The translations under genes were made by a program, and so were the position numbers. The notes beneath the pieces are model-generated. The model searched no databases. It had not been told where the DNA came from and worked only from the letters and a program-made list of their open reading frames with translations. Shown one piece after another: positions 54,589-64,000 of a stretch of DNA of 64,000 nt. Within the stretch, counting starts at the first letter, position 1; each line of letters begins with the position of its first letter. Origin of the DNA: Microbacterium sp. SS28 (GTDB lineage: Bacteria; Actinomycetota; Actinomycetes; Actinomycetales; Microbacteriaceae); contig NZ_JAKWJP010000002.1 in NCBI RefSeq assembly GCF_022761035.1, positions 496,001 through 560,000 on the forward strand, written 5' to 3'.

Positions 54589-56114
54589 AGGGCGATGCCT
54601 TTCTTGAGGTAGAGGGCCCGGCCGACATCGTCGAGCGCGAGCCGGTCGTGGCCGGACAGGTCGGCGACGCTCCACGCGACACGCAGCACCCGGTCGTAGC
54701 CGCGGAGTGTGAGGGCGCCGCGATGCAGGGCCGCGTCGAGGGGGCGGCGCACCTCGGGCGCAGGAGCGAAGGGTCCATCGCGCAGCCACGAGCCGTCGAC
54801 GTGGGCGTTGAGCGCCCACGGCGTCGCGGCGAGGCGGTGGGCGGCGCGCCCGCGCGCCTCCCGCACGCGCTCGCGGGCTGCCGCCGAGGTCGTGCGTCCC
54901 GGCTCCGCCGCACGACCGTGGGCGACCGAGACCCGCGCGAGGTTCAGCTCGATGTCGACGCGGTCGAGCAGGGGTCCCGACAGCCGCCTGAAGTACCGCC
55001 GGATCGCCATGGCCGGGCAATCGCAGGACCCGCCCACGACGCCGTAGTTGCCGCAGGGGCAGGGGTTCGTCGCGAGGACGAGCTGGAAGCGGGCGGGGAA
55101 CGCGGCGGAGGAACCGGCGCGGTGGATCGTGATCGCGCCGCTCTCGAGCGGCTGACGCAGCGCGTCGAGCACCGACGCGGGGAACTCCCCCGCCTCGTCG
55201 AGGAAGAGCACTCCGTCGCTCGCCCGTGCGATCGCACCGGGGCGGATCTGGCGGCTGCCTCCTCCCACGAGCGCCGCGACGCTCGCTGAGTGGTGCGGCG
55301 CCTCGAAGGGAGGTGTGCGCGACAGCGCGACGACCTTCTCGCCCGCGAGCGAGCGGATCGACGCCGTCGCGAGCGCCGCCCGGTCGTCGAGGTCGGGAAG
55401 GATGCCGGGCAGCCGGCGGGCGAGCATCGTCTTGCCGGCGCCCGGCGGACCGCACATGAGGAGGTGGTGGCCTCCCGCGGCCGCGACGATGAGCGCCTCG
55501 ACGGCCTCGCGCTGCCCGATGACCTCGCTGAGATCCGGCGCGGAGTCCTCTCGATGCTCGGCGACCGCGCCTTCCGCGGGTGCCAGCTCGGGCACCTCCA
55601 CTTCGACTCCGTGCCACCGTGCCACCTCTGCGAGGCTCACGGCGCCGAGCACGTCGACGCCCGCGACCAGCTGTGCCTCTTCGCGGTTGGCCCACGGCAC
55701 GACGACGCGCCGGATGCCGGCACGCGCCGCGGCGAGGACGGCGGGCAGCACGCCAGGCACGGGCCGGAGCCGGCCGTCCAGGCCGAGCTCGCCCAGATGC
55801 ACGGTCGCGGCGACGGATGCGGCATCCATCGGCGTCTCGGTCGCCAGTGACGCGATCGCGATCGCGACATCGAAGCCCGCGCCCTGCTTGGGAAGGCTCG
55901 CGGGCGACAGGTTGACCGTGAGCCGGCGCCGAGGGAGCTGCAGCCCGCTGTTCGCGCACGCGTTGTGCACGCGGCGGCTCGCTTCGCCGAGGGCCTTGTC
56001 GGGCAGGCCGATGATCTTGAAGTCGGGCGTCTGGTTCGACAGGTCGGCCTCGACCTCGACGAGCGCGCCGTCAAGACCCGAGAGCGCGACCGACCACGTG
56101 CGCGCGGGGCTCAC
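54585..56114 (-). CDS. comM: YifB/ComM family Mg chelatase-like AAA ATPase
   Basis: Hexameric helicase that promotes branch migration during transformation. The 509-residue protein starts with the Lon-like substrate domain (VEVEADLSNQTPDFKIIGLPDKA), has Walker A GPPGAGKTML near residue 220, LFLDEAGEF as Walker B, the zinc-binding-like NPCPCGNYG and a C-terminal lid domain. It is coupled by GTGA overlaps on both sides, to yraN and dprA, forming yraN-comM-dprA. Confidence 0.94.
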   Translation of the reverse strand: MSPARTWSVALSGLDGALVEVEADLSNQTPDFKIIGLPDKALGEASRRVHNACANSGLQLPRRRLTVNLSPASLPKQGAGFDVAIAIASLATETPMDAASVAATVHLGELGLDGRLRPVPGVLPAVLAAARAGIRRVVVPWANREEAQLVAGVDVLGAVSLAEVARWHGVEVEVPELAPAEGAVAEHREDSAPDLSEVIGQREAVEALIVAAAGGHHLLMCGPPGAGKTMLARRLPGILPDLDDRAALATASIRSLAGEKVVALSRTPPFEAPHHSASVAALVGGGSRQIRPGAIARASDGVLFLDEAGEFPASVLDALRQPLESGAITIHRAGSSAAFPARFQLVLATNPCPCGNYGVVGGSCDCPAMAIRRYFRRLSGPLLDRVDIELNLARVSVAHGRAAEPGRTTSAAARERVREARGRAAHRLAATPWALNAHVDGSWLRDGPFAPAPEVRRPLDAALHRGALTLRGYDRVLRVAWSVADLSGHDRLALDDVGRALYLKKGIAL

Positions 56115-56473
56115 ACGATCCCCGCGAGATGCTCGAGCGCGCCCGTGGCGGGGTCGGGTCCGACGATGCCGACCGCGTCAATGCGGAGCGTCCGGCCCTG
56201 CGCCTGCGCGGGATGCGCCGCGATCCACGCCATCGACAGCCGCCACAGTCGTGTCTTCTTGAGGTCGCCGACGGCTTCGAACGGGTGCCCGAACCGCTCC
56301 GACCGCCGGGTCTTGACCTCGACGACGACGAGCTCGCGCGGAGTCGCGACGACGAGATCGAGCTCGCCTCCGCGGCACCGCCAATTGCGATCGAGCACGG
56401 CGTAGCCGAGTGATTCGAGATAGCGGGCCGCTCGTTCCTCGCCCGCGCGCCCCAGGACGTCCTTCTCTGCCAT
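56111..56473 (-). CDS. yraN: YraN family endonuclease-like protein (UPF0102)
   Basis: A 120-residue protein with the restriction-endonuclease-like fold of the YraN family: GRAGEERAARYLESLGYAVLDRNWRC (about 7-32), GELDLVVATPRELVVVEVKTR with the catalytic-type Glu-Asp and Glu-x-Lys residues. Function remains unproven; a role in DNA processing fits its tight operon with comM and dprA. The ATG is at 56473; the stop overlaps the comM start. Confidence 0.92.
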   Translation of the reverse strand: MAEKDVLGRAGEERAARYLESLGYAVLDRNWRCRGGELDLVVATPRELVVVEVKTRRSERFGHPFEAVGDLKKTRLWRLSMAWIAAHPAQAQGRTLRIDAVGIVGPDPATGALEHLAGIV

Positions 56474-56600
56474 GCCGGAATCGTCGCGCGCCGGTGGCGC
56501 CGGCGGCGGGCCGCTCGGTCATCCGGGGACGACCCGTTCCGCGGCGCGGGCTGGGGAGGACCGGGCGCCGCCCGTGGACCGCGGCCCGACGCGTCCTGTC

Positions 56601-56606
56601 TAGGAT
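56601..56606 (+). promoter_or_regulatory. Predicted -10 box (TAGGAT) of the DUF2469 gene
   Basis: TAGGAT lies nine bases before the ATG at 56616, as before mscS and the ettA leader frame. Confidence 0.45.
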
Positions 56607-56615
56607 GGAACCACC

Positions 56616-56939
56616 ATGGATGACGAAGTCTTCGAAGACTACGACCGCGAACTCGAGCTGGCGCTCTACCGCGAATATCGCGATGTCGTCTCGCAGTTCC
56701 AGTATGTGATCGAGACCGAGCGCCGCTTCTACCTCGCGAACGAAGTGAACGTGGTCCGTCGCGACACGGAGCACGACTTCTACTTCGAGATCTCCATGAC
56801 CGACGTCTGGGTCTGGGACATCTACCGCGCCGACCGCTTCGTGAAATCCGTACGGGTGCTGACGTTCAAGGACGTCAACGTCGAAGAGCTCTCGCGCCGC
56901 GACTTCCACCTGCCGGAGGAGCTCTCGCTCGACTCCTGA
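56616..56939 (+). CDS. DUF2469 family protein
   Basis: A 107-residue acidic protein, the normal length of DUF2469, an actinobacteria-specific family. Conserved parts include DDEVFEDYDRELELALYREYRDVVSQF and FYLANEVNVVRRDTEHDFYF, then FKDVNVEELSRRDFHLP. Function is unknown; nearly all actinobacteria carry it beside rnhB. It is the only plus-strand gene between yraN and rnhB and is therefore independently transcribed. Confidence 0.93.
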   Translation: MDDEVFEDYDRELELALYREYRDVVSQFQYVIETERRFYLANEVNVVRRDTEHDFYFEISMTDVWVWDIYRADRFVKSVRVLTFKDVNVEELSRRDFHLPEELSLDS

Positions 56940-56977
56940 GCACCGGCTCCGCGGGCGCAGCCGGCGGACCTGCGAGG

Positions 56978-57637
56978 TCAGAAGAGTGTCGGCGCCTCCG
57001 CGATCGACCACGACGCGCGGTGATGGCGGCTGATGCCCAGCTCGCGGATCGCCTCGCGATGCTCGGGGCTCGCGTAGCCCTTGTTGCTCGCCCAGCGGTA
57101 GGCGGGCAGTTCGTCGTGGAGATCGGTCATGAGGGTGTCGCGGGCGACCTTCGCGATGACGGAAGCCGCGGCCGCGCTCGCGCAGTCGCGGTCGGCCTTG
57201 ATGACGGGCCGGACGACGAGCCCCTTCGCCCCGGCGGGGGTGATGTAGTCGTAGTTGCCATCAAGTAGCACGACGGCCTCTTCGGGCACGACGCCCTGCG
57301 CACGGAGGTCCGCGAGCGCGCGGATGGTCGCGAGGCCGAGCGCCCGCATGATGCCTATCTCGTCGATCTCGACGCTGCTCGCCCACCCGACCGCGCTCGC
57401 CTCGACCCATGCCGCGGCGCGACGCGCGACGTCGGCGCGCCGGGGCTCGGGCACGAGCTTCGAGTCGCGCAGGCCCTGCGGGATCCGCTTCCGGGCGCCC
57501 GCGGGCGTCATGACGGCGGCCCCCACCGCGACGGGACCCGCCAGCGCACCGCGCCCCACCTCATCGCACGCGATGATGAGCGGCCGTTCCTTGAGGAGGC
57601 GGCGTTCGAGCGTGAGCCGCGGCTCGACGACGGTCAC
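56978..57637 (-). CDS. rnhB: Ribonuclease HII
   Basis: Cleaves ribonucleotides embedded in DNA and RNA-DNA hybrids. The 219-residue protein has the active-site Asp-Glu in IIACDEVGRGALAGP (about residues 19-33), the third aspartate in LLDGNYDY and the fourth in KADRDCASAAAASVIAKVARD. The GTG at 57637 overlaps the lepB stop (GTGA). Partner in the lepB-rnhB operon. Confidence 0.95.
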   Translation of the reverse strand: MTVVEPRLTLERRLLKERPLIIACDEVGRGALAGPVAVGAAVMTPAGARKRIPQGLRDSKLVPEPRRADVARRAAAWVEASAVGWASSVEIDEIGIMRALGLATIRALADLRAQGVVPEEAVVLLDGNYDYITPAGAKGLVVRPVIKADRDCASAAAASVIAKVARDTLMTDLHDELPAYRWASNKGYASPEHREAIRELGISRHHRASWSIAEAPTLF

Positions 57638-58449
57638 GGACCGGCATCCCCCGCGGGGGTTGCGCTCCCGGAGCCGTCGTCCGAGGCGCTGTCGCCGGGA
57701 TCCGGGATGCCCGCGAAGACCTCGGGGTGGAAGTCGAGCATGCCGAAGCGGTCGAGCGGCCACGTGATGAGGAAGGCGCGACCCACGACGTTCTCGACGG
57801 GCACGAAGCCGCGCCCGGGCTGGTCCTGGTTGTAGCGGGAGTCCTTCGACCGGTAGCGGTTGTCGCCGAGGACCCACAGATCGCCCTCGGGGACGACGAC
57901 GTCGAACGGGTCTCCGGATGCCGCCGTCTCGCCGCCGGGCAGCTTGAGGTAGTCCAGCTCGTCGATCGGCACGTCGTTGACGGTGATCTGCCCGATCGCG
58001 TTGCAGCACACGACATGGTCGCCGGCGAGCCCGATGATGCGCTTGACGAGGTGGTCGTCGCTGTCGGGCGCGGAGAGTCCGACCAGCGCGAGAAGCCAGT
58101 CGACGGCTTCGACGACGGCAGGTCGCGACTCCTGGACCGAGGGGGGAAGCCACCCGCCGGGGTCGCGGAAGACGACGATCTGGCCGCGGTCGTAGCCGGA
58201 GAAGCGCGGCGTGATCTCGTCGACGAGGATGCGGTCCTGAACGTGCAGGGTGTCTTCCATCGACCCCGAGGGGATGTAGAAGGACCGCACGAGGAAGGTC
58301 TTGACGAGGAACGACACGAGCACCGCGATGAGCACGATGACGAGCACATCGCGGAGGAAGAGCAGCCAGCCGCGTCGCCGCGGGGGCTCTGCCGACGACG
58401 ATCGAGGCGTCGGCACCGGCTCGGCGGCTGCCGTCTGCTCGGTCGTCAT
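57634..58449 (-). CDS. lepB: Signal peptidase I
   Basis: Cuts signal peptides from exported proteins at the outer face of the membrane. The 271-residue protein has one membrane helix at about 28-50, the catalytic serine Ser63 in YIPSGSMEDTL and the general-base lysine Lys136 in HLVKRIIGLAGDHV. The C-terminal part has GDNRYRSKDSRYNQ. The open frame continues upstream but overlaps rplS; the ATG at 58449 with GAGGA before it is the right start. The gene follows rplS. Confidence 0.95.
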   Translation of the reverse strand: MTTEQTAAAEPVPTPRSSSAEPPRRRGWLLFLRDVLVIVLIAVLVSFLVKTFLVRSFYIPSGSMEDTLHVQDRILVDEITPRFSGYDRGQIVVFRDPGGWLPPSVQESRPAVVEAVDWLLALVGLSAPDSDDHLVKRIIGLAGDHVVCCNAIGQITVNDVPIDELDYLKLPGGETAASGDPFDVVVPEGDLWVLGDNRYRSKDSRYNQDQPGRGFVPVENVVGRAFLITWPLDRFGMLDFHPEVFAGIPDPGDSASDDGSGSATPAGDAGP

Positions 58450-58601
58450 GGTGGTCCTCACCGGGCTCGCCGGAAGTTCGACGGGCCGCACGTCAAGGGT
58501 CGCATACTCGGGGCCGCTCGGCTGTGCGTTCGCTGGGCCGGACGGCGGTGTCGCCGCGTCTCGCCCGGCATCCGCGGAAGGCGGCGACGGACGCGGGGAC
58601 G

Positions 58602-58635
58602 ACGATGCCCCAGGGCCAAAGCCCCGGGGCATCGT
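58602..58635 (-). terminator. Terminator-like hairpin downstream of rplS
   Basis: A 15-bp inverted repeat with one mismatch (58602-58616 and 58621-58635), closed by CAAA, lies 13 bases past the rplS stop. No T run follows. It separates rplS from lepB. Confidence 0.65.
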
Positions 58636-58648
58636 GCGGACGACTGAG

Positions 58649-59002
58649 TCAGTCGCGCTTCTCCTTGATCTTGGCCTTCTTGCCACGGAGGTTGCGCAGG
58701 TAGTAGAGCTTCGCGCGACGGACGTCACCGCGGGTGACGACCTCGATGTGGTCGATCACGGGGCTGTGCACGGGGAACGTGCGCTCGACGCCGACCTGGA
58801 AGCTGATCTTGCGGACGCAGAACGTCTCGCGCACGCCGTCGCCCGAGCGGCCGATGACGACGCCCTGGAAGACCTGGATACGGGAGCGGTTGCCCTCCGT
58901 GATGTTGACGTGCACCTTCACGGTGTCGCCGGGAGAGAAGACGGGGATGTCGGAGCGGAGCGAAGCCGCGTCGACTGCGTCGAGGATCTGCATGATCGTC
59001 AC
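58649..59002 (-). CDS. rplS: 50S ribosomal protein L19
   Basis: Large-subunit protein at the 30S-50S interface. The 117-residue length and order are typical: [67 protein letters not shown], and the basic tail [16 protein letters not shown] leader of about 120 bases lies upstream with a promoter at 59128-59156. Confidence 0.97.
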   Translation of the reverse strand: MTIMQILDAVDAASLRSDIPVFSPGDTVKVHVNITEGNRSRIQVFQGVVIGRSGDGVRETFCVRKISFQVGVERTFPVHSPVIDHIEVVTRGDVRRAKLYYLRNLRGKKAKIKEKRD

Positions 59003-59127
59003 TTCCTGCGGCCGCCACAGGTCGACCGCGAAAAGAGGGAAAAGGATGTCGTGCGCCCCAGGCCGAGGGAATCGCTTCCGCTCGACGGACTCCCCTGAGG
59101 CAGAGCCGGGTCAGGGCACAAAGAACC

Positions 59128-59156
59128 ATTCTGCCATGGATGGCACAGCCGGCCAA
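59128..59156 (-). promoter_or_regulatory. Predicted promoter of rplS (TTGGCC - 17 - CAGAAT)
   Basis: On the minus strand TTGGCC (59156-59151) and CAGAAT (59133-59128) are separated by exactly 17 bases, a sigma-70-like arrangement. It leaves a leader of roughly 120 bases before the rplS ATG. Confidence 0.5.
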
Positions 59157-59162
59157 AACGGC

Positions 59163-59678
59163 TCAGCGGGCGTCGGGCTCGCGCTTCTCCGTGATGACGA
59201 AGACATCGGGGTCCGAAACGGCTTCTGCGCGTGCGCTCTGCGCCTCCTCGGCGGGCTGCGGCGGAAGGTAGGCGACGCCCTCGGCCGTGTACATGACCAT
59301 GCGTCCGGGCTTCGCCTCTCGCCACAGCTGCCACAGCGTGAGCCACAGCAGGCCGACGCCGACGAAGATCGTGACGATCATGGCGGACGCCCACCAGGCC
59401 TGGTCGAAGAACCCGAGCGAGATGATCAGCAGGTGCCACACCGAGAAGCCGAGCACATCCCACCAGGAGACGGCGCGCTCGGCCCGGACGGTGCCGCGGG
59501 CCCTCACGAGCATCGTGAGCACGAGCTGGCCGATGAAGACCACCGGGATCGCGAGGAACAGCACCCACAGGAACGCCCAGCCGCCCGCGCGGAAGACCGC
59601 CCAGCCGACCAGCAGCCACGCGGGCAGGAGGAAGGCTGCAGGGATCAGCCAGCCGTAGAAGACGCGACGCACCGACAT
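59163..59678 (-). CDS. Conserved membrane protein of unknown function
   Basis: A 171-residue protein with four membrane helices at about 10-28, 33-55, 75-95 and 100-120 (LIPAAFLLPAWLLVGWAVF, FLWVLFLAIPVVFIGQLVL and others), followed by a cytoplasmic tail with GRMVMYTAEGVAYLPPQP. Similar proteins in Microbacteriaceae are labelled permeases without evidence. The ATG has TACCAT seven bases upstream (leaderless). The gene precedes rplS on the same strand. Confidence 0.8.
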   Translation of the reverse strand: MSVRRVFYGWLIPAAFLLPAWLLVGWAVFRAGGWAFLWVLFLAIPVVFIGQLVLTMLVRARGTVRAERAVSWWDVLGFSVWHLLIISLGFFDQAWWASAMIVTIFVGVGLLWLTLWQLWREAKPGRMVMYTAEGVAYLPPQPAEEAQSARAEAVSDPDVFVITEKREPDAR

Positions 59679-59685
59679 GGCTCCG

Positions 59686-59691
59686 ATGGTA
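59686..59691 (-). promoter_or_regulatory. Predicted -10 box (TACCAT) of the membrane protein gene
   Basis: TACCAT on the minus strand, seven bases before the ATG at 59678. Confidence 0.45.
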
Positions 59692-59791
59692 CGCCTCGGC
59701 GCACCGCCTCGGCCGGCTGCGCGCGTCCCGGCGGCATCCTCCCAGGCTCACGATGGTTGATCCGACAGAATGGATCGACGAGAGGAGCACG

Positions 59792-60574
59792 ATGATCGAG
59801 CTGCGCACGCCCGCCGAGATCGAGGCCATGCGACCCGCGGGGCGATTCGTGGCGGAGGTGCTCGCGACGCTTCGCGACGAGACGAAGGTCGGGACGAACC
59901 TCCTGAGCCTCGACCGTCGCGCGCACGAGCTGATCCGTCGCGCCGGCGCCGTGTCGTGCTACATCGACTACCACCCGTCGTTCGGGGCGAGCCCGTTCGG
60001 CAAGGTGCTGTGCACCTCGATCAACGACGCCGTCCTGCACGGCCTCCCGTTCGACTACGCCCTCCGCGACGGCGACCTCGTGTCGCTCGACTTCGCCGCG
60101 TCGGTCGACGGCTGGGTCGCCGACTCGGCTCTCTCGTTCGTCGTGGGGACGCCCCGCGACGAGGACCTCGCGCTCATCGACACGACCGAGCGCGCACTGG
60201 ACGCCGCGATCGCCGCGGCCGTCGTCGGCAACCGCATCGGCGACATCTCGCACTCGATCGCCCAGGTCGCGCACGGCGCCGGCTACGAGATCAACACGGA
60301 CTTCGGCGGGCACGGCGTCGGCCGGGTCATGCACGGCGACCCGCACGTGCCCAACGACGGCAAGGCGGGTCGCGGCTACCCCCTGCGCGCGGGACTCGTC
60401 GTCGCCCTCGAGCCGTGGTTCCTCGCGACGACCGACGAGCTCGTGACCGACCCCGACGGCTGGACGCTGCGCAGCGTCGACGGCTCGCGCGGCTCGCACT
60501 CCGAGCACACCGTCGCGATCACGGATGCCGGTCCCATCGTGCTGACCGACCGCTCCTTCCTCGGCGTCGACTAG
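59792..60574 (+). CDS. map: Type I methionine aminopeptidase
   Basis: Removes the initiator methionine from new proteins. The 260-residue protein has the five metal ligands in the usual order: Asp in [13 protein letters not shown], Asp in VADSALSF, His in [15 protein letters not shown], Glu in VVALEPWF and the last Glu in [12 protein letters not shown] start at the ATG 59792, which has GAGGAG 4 bases upstream; an in-frame ATG at 59753 lacks a ribosome-binding site. It converges with treZ, sharing a CTAG at the two stops. Confidence 0.95.
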   Translation: MIELRTPAEIEAMRPAGRFVAEVLATLRDETKVGTNLLSLDRRAHELIRRAGAVSCYIDYHPSFGASPFGKVLCTSINDAVLHGLPFDYALRDGDLVSLDFAASVDGWVADSALSFVVGTPRDEDLALIDTTERALDAAIAAAVVGNRIGDISHSIAQVAHGAGYEINTDFGGHGVGRVMHGDPHVPNDGKAGRGYPLRAGLVVALEPWFLATTDELVTDPDGWTLRSVDGSRGSHSEHTVAITDAGPIVLTDRSFLGVD

Positions 60575-62310
60575 CCCGCCACGCTCGCCCGCGCCGCCAC
60601 GACGACTGCGGCGTCGGGCGGCAGCACGAGCTCACCCTCGATCACGGCCGTCGCGGCATCCGTCGCCAGCAGCAGATCGCCCTCATCAGGGAACCGCGCG
60701 GGTGCTGTGCCGAGATTGACGAGCACCGCGAGCGCGCCGCGGGTCAGACGGTAGACGCGTCCGCCGGGCACCTCCTGGGCGTGCGCACCGAGCTTTGCGA
60801 GGGACGGGTCGGTGAGCTCGGGGCGCTCGCGGCGCAGGCGCGCGAGCGAACGGTAGAGCGCGAGCAGCCGCGCGTGGTCGCCCTCGGACGCCTCGTCCCA
60901 CCGCAGCTTCGAGCGCTCGAAGGTCGCGGGATCCTGCGGGTCGGGAACGACCGAGCGGTCCCACCCCATGCGCGCGAACTCCAGGGCGCGCCCGTCGGCG
61001 GTCGCCTCGCCGAGCTCGGGCTCGGGGTGCGACGTGAAGAACTGCCACGGCGTCGAGGCGCCCCATTCTTCGCCCATGAAGAGCATGGGGGTGCCGGGAG
61101 CCGTCATCGTGAGCACGGCGGCCACTGCGAGCCGCCCGAACGGCAGGGTCGCCGAGAGCCGGTCGCCGGCGGCTCGGTTGCCGATCTGGTCGTGATCCTG
61201 CGCGAAGGTCACGAGCCGCCAGGCGGGCATGTCCGCGGGGATCGGGAACCCGTGATCGCGCCCGCGGAACGACGAGTGCGTGCCGTCGTGGAAGAAGCCC
61301 CTCGTCCACACCTTCGGCAGCGCGTCGAGGGCCGCGAAGTCGGTGTAGTAGCCGACGATCTCGCCCGTGAGGGCGACATGCACGGCATGGTGCCAGTCGT
61401 CGCTCCACTGCGCCGTCAACCCGTACCCGCCGGCCTCGCGCGGCAGGATGAGCGTCGGATCGTTGAGGTCGGACTCCGCGATGAGCGTGATCGGCCGGCC
61501 CACGTGCGCCGAGAGGGCATCGGACGCCTCGGCGAGCTCCCGCAGGATGTGCACGGGCCTGTCGTCGTGGAGAGCGTGGACGGCGTCGAGCCGCAGCCCG
61601 TCGACGTGATAGTCGCGGAGCCACATGAGCGCGTTCTCGACGATGAACTCCCGCACCGCGGGCTGATCGAGATCGAGGCTCCAGCCCCACGTGCTGCGGC
61701 TCGTGTCGCGCAGGTACGGGCCGAACTCGGGCAGATAGTTGCCGCTCGGTCCGAGATGGTTGTAGACGACGTCCTGGACGACGGCGAGGCCCGCGGCGTG
61801 CGCGGCGTCGACGAAGCGCTGATACGCGGCCGGGCCGCCGTACGCCTCGTGGACGGCGTACCACGCGACTCCGTCGTAGCCCCAGTTCCACAGCCCGTTG
61901 AAGCCGTTGACGGGGAGCAGCTCGACATGCGTCACACCGAGGTCGACGAGATGCCCGAGCCGGCCGATCGCGGCGTCGAGGGTCCCCTCGGGCGTGAACG
62001 TGCCGATGTGCAGCTCGTAGACGAGGCCGCCCGCGAGCTGGCGCCCCTTCCAGCCGTGATCCGTCCAGGCGAAGGCGCGGAGGTCGACGTGCGCCGATGC
62101 CTCGTGCACGCCGCGGGGCTGCCGGCGCGAGCGCGGGTCCGGACGCAGAGCGTCGCCGTCGCCCAGGACGAATCCGTACTCCTCACCGTCCCGCAATTCG
62201 ACGGGGGCGCGCCACCAGCCGCCTTCTGCGGCGGAGAGCTCGACATCCACGGCTTCCGACGGTCGTCGAAGTCGCACGCGGTCGGCCCGCGGGGCCCACA
62301 CGTCGATCAC
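60571..62310 (-). CDS. treZ: Malto-oligosyltrehalose trehalohydrolase
   Basis: Releases trehalose from maltooligosyltrehalose made by TreY. The 579-residue GH13 protein has an N-terminal CBM48-like beta domain ([17 protein letters not shown]), then [30 protein letters not shown] with the nucleophile aspartate, [10 protein letters not shown] with the acid/base glutamate, and [12 protein letters not shown]. The GTG start overlaps the treY stop (GTGA). It is downstream of treY. Confidence 0.95.
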   Translation of the reverse strand: MIDVWAPRADRVRLRRPSEAVDVELSAAEGGWWRAPVELRDGEEYGFVLGDGDALRPDPRSRRQPRGVHEASAHVDLRAFAWTDHGWKGRQLAGGLVYELHIGTFTPEGTLDAAIGRLGHLVDLGVTHVELLPVNGFNGLWNWGYDGVAWYAVHEAYGGPAAYQRFVDAAHAAGLAVVQDVVYNHLGPSGNYLPEFGPYLRDTSRSTWGWSLDLDQPAVREFIVENALMWLRDYHVDGLRLDAVHALHDDRPVHILRELAEASDALSAHVGRPITLIAESDLNDPTLILPREAGGYGLTAQWSDDWHHAVHVALTGEIVGYYTDFAALDALPKVWTRGFFHDGTHSSFRGRDHGFPIPADMPAWRLVTFAQDHDQIGNRAAGDRLSATLPFGRLAVAAVLTMTAPGTPMLFMGEEWGASTPWQFFTSHPEPELGEATADGRALEFARMGWDRSVVPDPQDPATFERSKLRWDEASEGDHARLLALYRSLARLRRERPELTDPSLAKLGAHAQEVPGGRVYRLTRGALAVLVNLGTAPARFPDEGDLLLATDAATAVIEGELVLPPDAAVVVAARASVAG

Positions 62311-64000
62311 GCGTCGTCCTCCGTCGCGAGCAGCGCCACGGGGTACGTCGACAGGAGGTCGCCGACGCGCACGCGCGGCCCCTCGTAGCGGCGACCGGTC
62401 AGGATGTCGACCGCTGCGCCGCCGTGCCGCAGCAGCGTCGTGTCACCCCAGCCGCCGCGCTCGGCGAGCCCGACGGGAAGGCGCGTCGCGACCGCGAGCG
62501 CTCCCCCGCGGTCGAACGCGATGCAATGATCGGATGCTTCACCCACGACGGTCATCGGCGTGTACCGCGTGAACAGCTCGGGGCGGTCGCGACGCAGGCG
62601 CAGCGTGCGCGAGGTCACGAGGAGCTTCGCGACTCCCGACGCGTCGATCGGCGGCAGCTCGCCGCGCCTGAATCCGGCGTCCAGCTCGGCGAGCAGCGCC
62701 TGCCGCGCGGCGAAGTCGACGCGGCGCCGATTGTCGGGGTCGACGAGCGAGGTCTCCCACAGCTCGGACCCCTGGTAGACGTCCGGGACGCCGGGACCCG
62801 CCAGCTGGAGGAGCTTCGCGGCGAGCGCGTTCGACCAGCCGTGCGGCCGGAGCTCGCGGACGAGATCGTTCACGCGCGCGACGGCCCGGCCGAACGCGGC
62901 ATCCACGACGTCGTGCATACGGGCTTCGAAGGCGGGGTCGGGGTCCCACCAGCCCGTCGACTCCCCCGCCTCGCGGGCGGCCTTCTCGGCGTAGGCGTGC
63001 AGGCGCTCGGGCGTCGCGGGCCATGCGCCGACGATCGCCTGCCACAGCAGGCTGTCGAAGGGTCCGTGCCCCGTCGAGGCGATCTCACGGAAGCCGTCGA
63101 GGGCGATCGCCCAGCGCTCGGGCACCTCGGCGAGCACCGCGAGCCGCGCCCGCACGTCTTCGCCGCGCTTCGTGTCGTGGGTCGACAGCGCCGTGAGGGA
63201 GTCCGGCCACTCCGCCTGCCGGCGGGCGAAGGCGCCGTGGAACCCGTCCACCGACAGCGAGAAGACGCTCGGATCCCCGCCGACCTCGGTGAGCGCACCG
63301 AGGCGCGAGTACCGGTAGAACGCCGTGTCCTCGACGCCCTTCGCCGTGACCGGCCCCGTCGTCTGCTGGAACCGCCGGGACAGCTCGAGGTCCGGGTCGG
63401 CGAGCAGCGGCACGAGGCGCCCGATCGACGCGGCGAGCTCGGGGCGCCGCGCGGACGCCTCCTCGGCGGCGCTGTCGAGATGCTCTCGGCCCGCGGGCAG
63501 GTACGAGCGGTACACGGGGAAGCACGCGAGCAGCTCGGCGATCGCATCCTCGGCCTGCTCCACGGGCTCGGGCAGCAGGCGGATAAGCCGGCGCACCTCG
63601 GAGCGCTGGATCGTGTCGGCGATGTCGCGCTTCGTGTCGTGGACGAGGTCTGCGTACGGGATGGCCGGGGTCAGCCCCGTCTCGGCCCGCAGGCGCTCGT
63701 CGAGGGCATCGAGCGCGCGCTCCCCCGCGGGATCGACGAGGACGCGGCCGATCTCGGCCATCGCGTCGTAACCCGTCGTCCCCTCGGTCTCCCACCACGC
63801 CGGGAGCGTCTCGGGATGCACCGTCGCGGCGTGCTCGAGGATCTTCTCCACGACGACATACGCGCCGTCGGTCGCATCGGCGAGACGCGCGAGGTACGCA
63901 CCGGGGTCGAGCAGACCGTCGGGGTGGTCGATGCGGAGGCCGTCGGCGAGCCCCTCGCGCACCCAGCGCAGGATCTCGGCGTGCGTCTCGTCGAACACCC
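62307..64000 (-). CDS. treY: Malto-oligosyltrehalose synthase, C-terminal part (runs off the window)
   Basis: Converts the reducing end of malto-oligosaccharides to a trehalose unit. About 564 residues are visible, and the frame continues past the right edge. The fragment contains the nucleophile block [14 protein letters not shown], the acid/base region [30 protein letters not shown], and [18 protein letters not shown], all TreY hallmarks. Its stop overlaps the treZ start. A treX-like gene could lie upstream beyond the window. Confidence 0.94.
   Translation of the reverse strand, partial: VFDETHAEILRWVREGLADGLRIDHPDGLLDPGAYLARLADATDGAYVVVEKILEHAATVHPETLPAWWETEGTTGYDAMAEIGRVLVDPAGERALDALDERLRAETGLTPAIPYADLVHDTKRDIADTIQRSEVRRLIRLLPEPVEQAEDAIAELLACFPVYRSYLPAGREHLDSAAEEASARRPELAASIGRLVPLLADPDLELSRRFQQTTGPVTAKGVEDTAFYRYSRLGALTEVGGDPSVFSLSVDGFHGAFARRQAEWPDSLTALSTHDTKRGEDVRARLAVLAEVPERWAIALDGFREIASTGHGPFDSLLWQAIVGAWPATPERLHAYAEKAAREAGESTGWWDPDPAFEARMHDVVDAAFGRAVARVNDLVRELRPHGWSNALAAKLLQLAGPGVPDVYQGSELWETSLVDPDNRRRVDFAARQALLAELDAGFRRGELPPIDASGVAKLLVTSRTLRLRRDRPELFTRYTPMTVVGEASDHCIAFDRGGALAVATRLPVGLAERGGWGDTTLLRHGGAAVDILTGRRYEGPRVRVGDLLSTYPVALLATEDDA

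Noticed and set aside
53383..56114. dprA and comM as evidence for a recently acquired competence island
   Set aside because: Their composition matches the surroundings and their order with yraN, rnhB and rpsB is standard in actinobacteria, so they are core genes.
58450..58728. An N-terminal extension of signal peptidase I to 58728
   Set aside because: It would overlap the rplS gene and its terminator hairpin; the ATG at 58449 has a ribosome-binding site and gives the normal length.

Overview
The window is a stretch of core chromosome from a high-GC Gram-positive actinobacterium, most likely family Microbacteriaceae (Microbacterium or a close relative). Support comes from the third-position GC-rich codon use, GTG starts, a ferrochelatase with the actinobacterial iron-sulfur cysteines, GatCAB, the GlgE and TreYZ alpha-glucan enzymes, DUF2469, a DUF2017/ClpS/metallopeptidase trio, and the order rplS-lepB-rnhB-DUF2469-yraN-comM-dprA-xerC-M23-rpsB-tsf-pyrH-frr-cdsA. 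The genus is inferred from gene content only. I see no insertion sequence, prophage, CRISPR array, rRNA operon or plasmid origin.

Layout. 1-9.7 kb: PaiB-like protein, Nei-type glycosylase, RpiB, coproporphyrin ferrochelatase, aminopeptidase N, MscS channel, truncated haemoglobin and a flavin dehydrogenase. 9.8-19.4 kb: CorA-type transporter, two thioesterases, EttA with a possible leader peptide, a DUF6993 lipoprotein, a single-stranded-DNA-binding protein, and a divergent MocR regulator/YczE membrane protein pair around a clear inverted repeat. 19.4-22.4 kb: tRNA-Arg(TCT), oligoribonuclease, tRNA-His, a zincin/ClpS/DUF2017 operon, and a small kinase/GerW pair. 22.4-34.1 kb: DNA polymerase IV, gatCAB, an acyl-CoA ligase, DUF4262, and cysteine desulfurase-mnmA-ligA. 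34.2-40.6 kb: glgX-glgE-glgB, ending in a strong convergent terminator. 40.6-46.4 kb: envelope and unknown genes (thioredoxin/TPR protein, DUF8094-like protein, AI-2E-family exporter, hydrolase, transglycosylase-like protein). 46.5-59.7 kb: the conserved translation, cell-envelope and DNA-processing block. 59.8-64 kb: methionine aminopeptidase and treZ-treY, with treY running off the right edge.

How the genes work together. The alpha-glucan genes form two connected routes: GlgE extends glucan with maltose-1-phosphate, GlgB branches it, GlgX debranches it, and TreY/TreZ turn glucan ends into trehalose. Cysteine desulfurase sits directly before MnmA, its probable sulfur acceptor. GatCAB serves indirect tRNA amidation. 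rpsB-tsf and pyrH-frr-cdsA are classic housekeeping groups.

The most interesting signals are regulatory rather than new gene families. About 19 starts have a TANNNT-like box 6, 7 or 9 nt upstream, the geometry of leaderless transcription. There is a low-GC 28-codon open frame, probably leaderless, whose stop lies 2 nt before the ettA start. The word GGATGCC/GGCATCC recurs on both strands and appears to pull codon choice. I did not find a convincing undescribed multi-gene system; the DUF8094-like protein with its internal lipobox and the ettA leader are the best candidates for something new.
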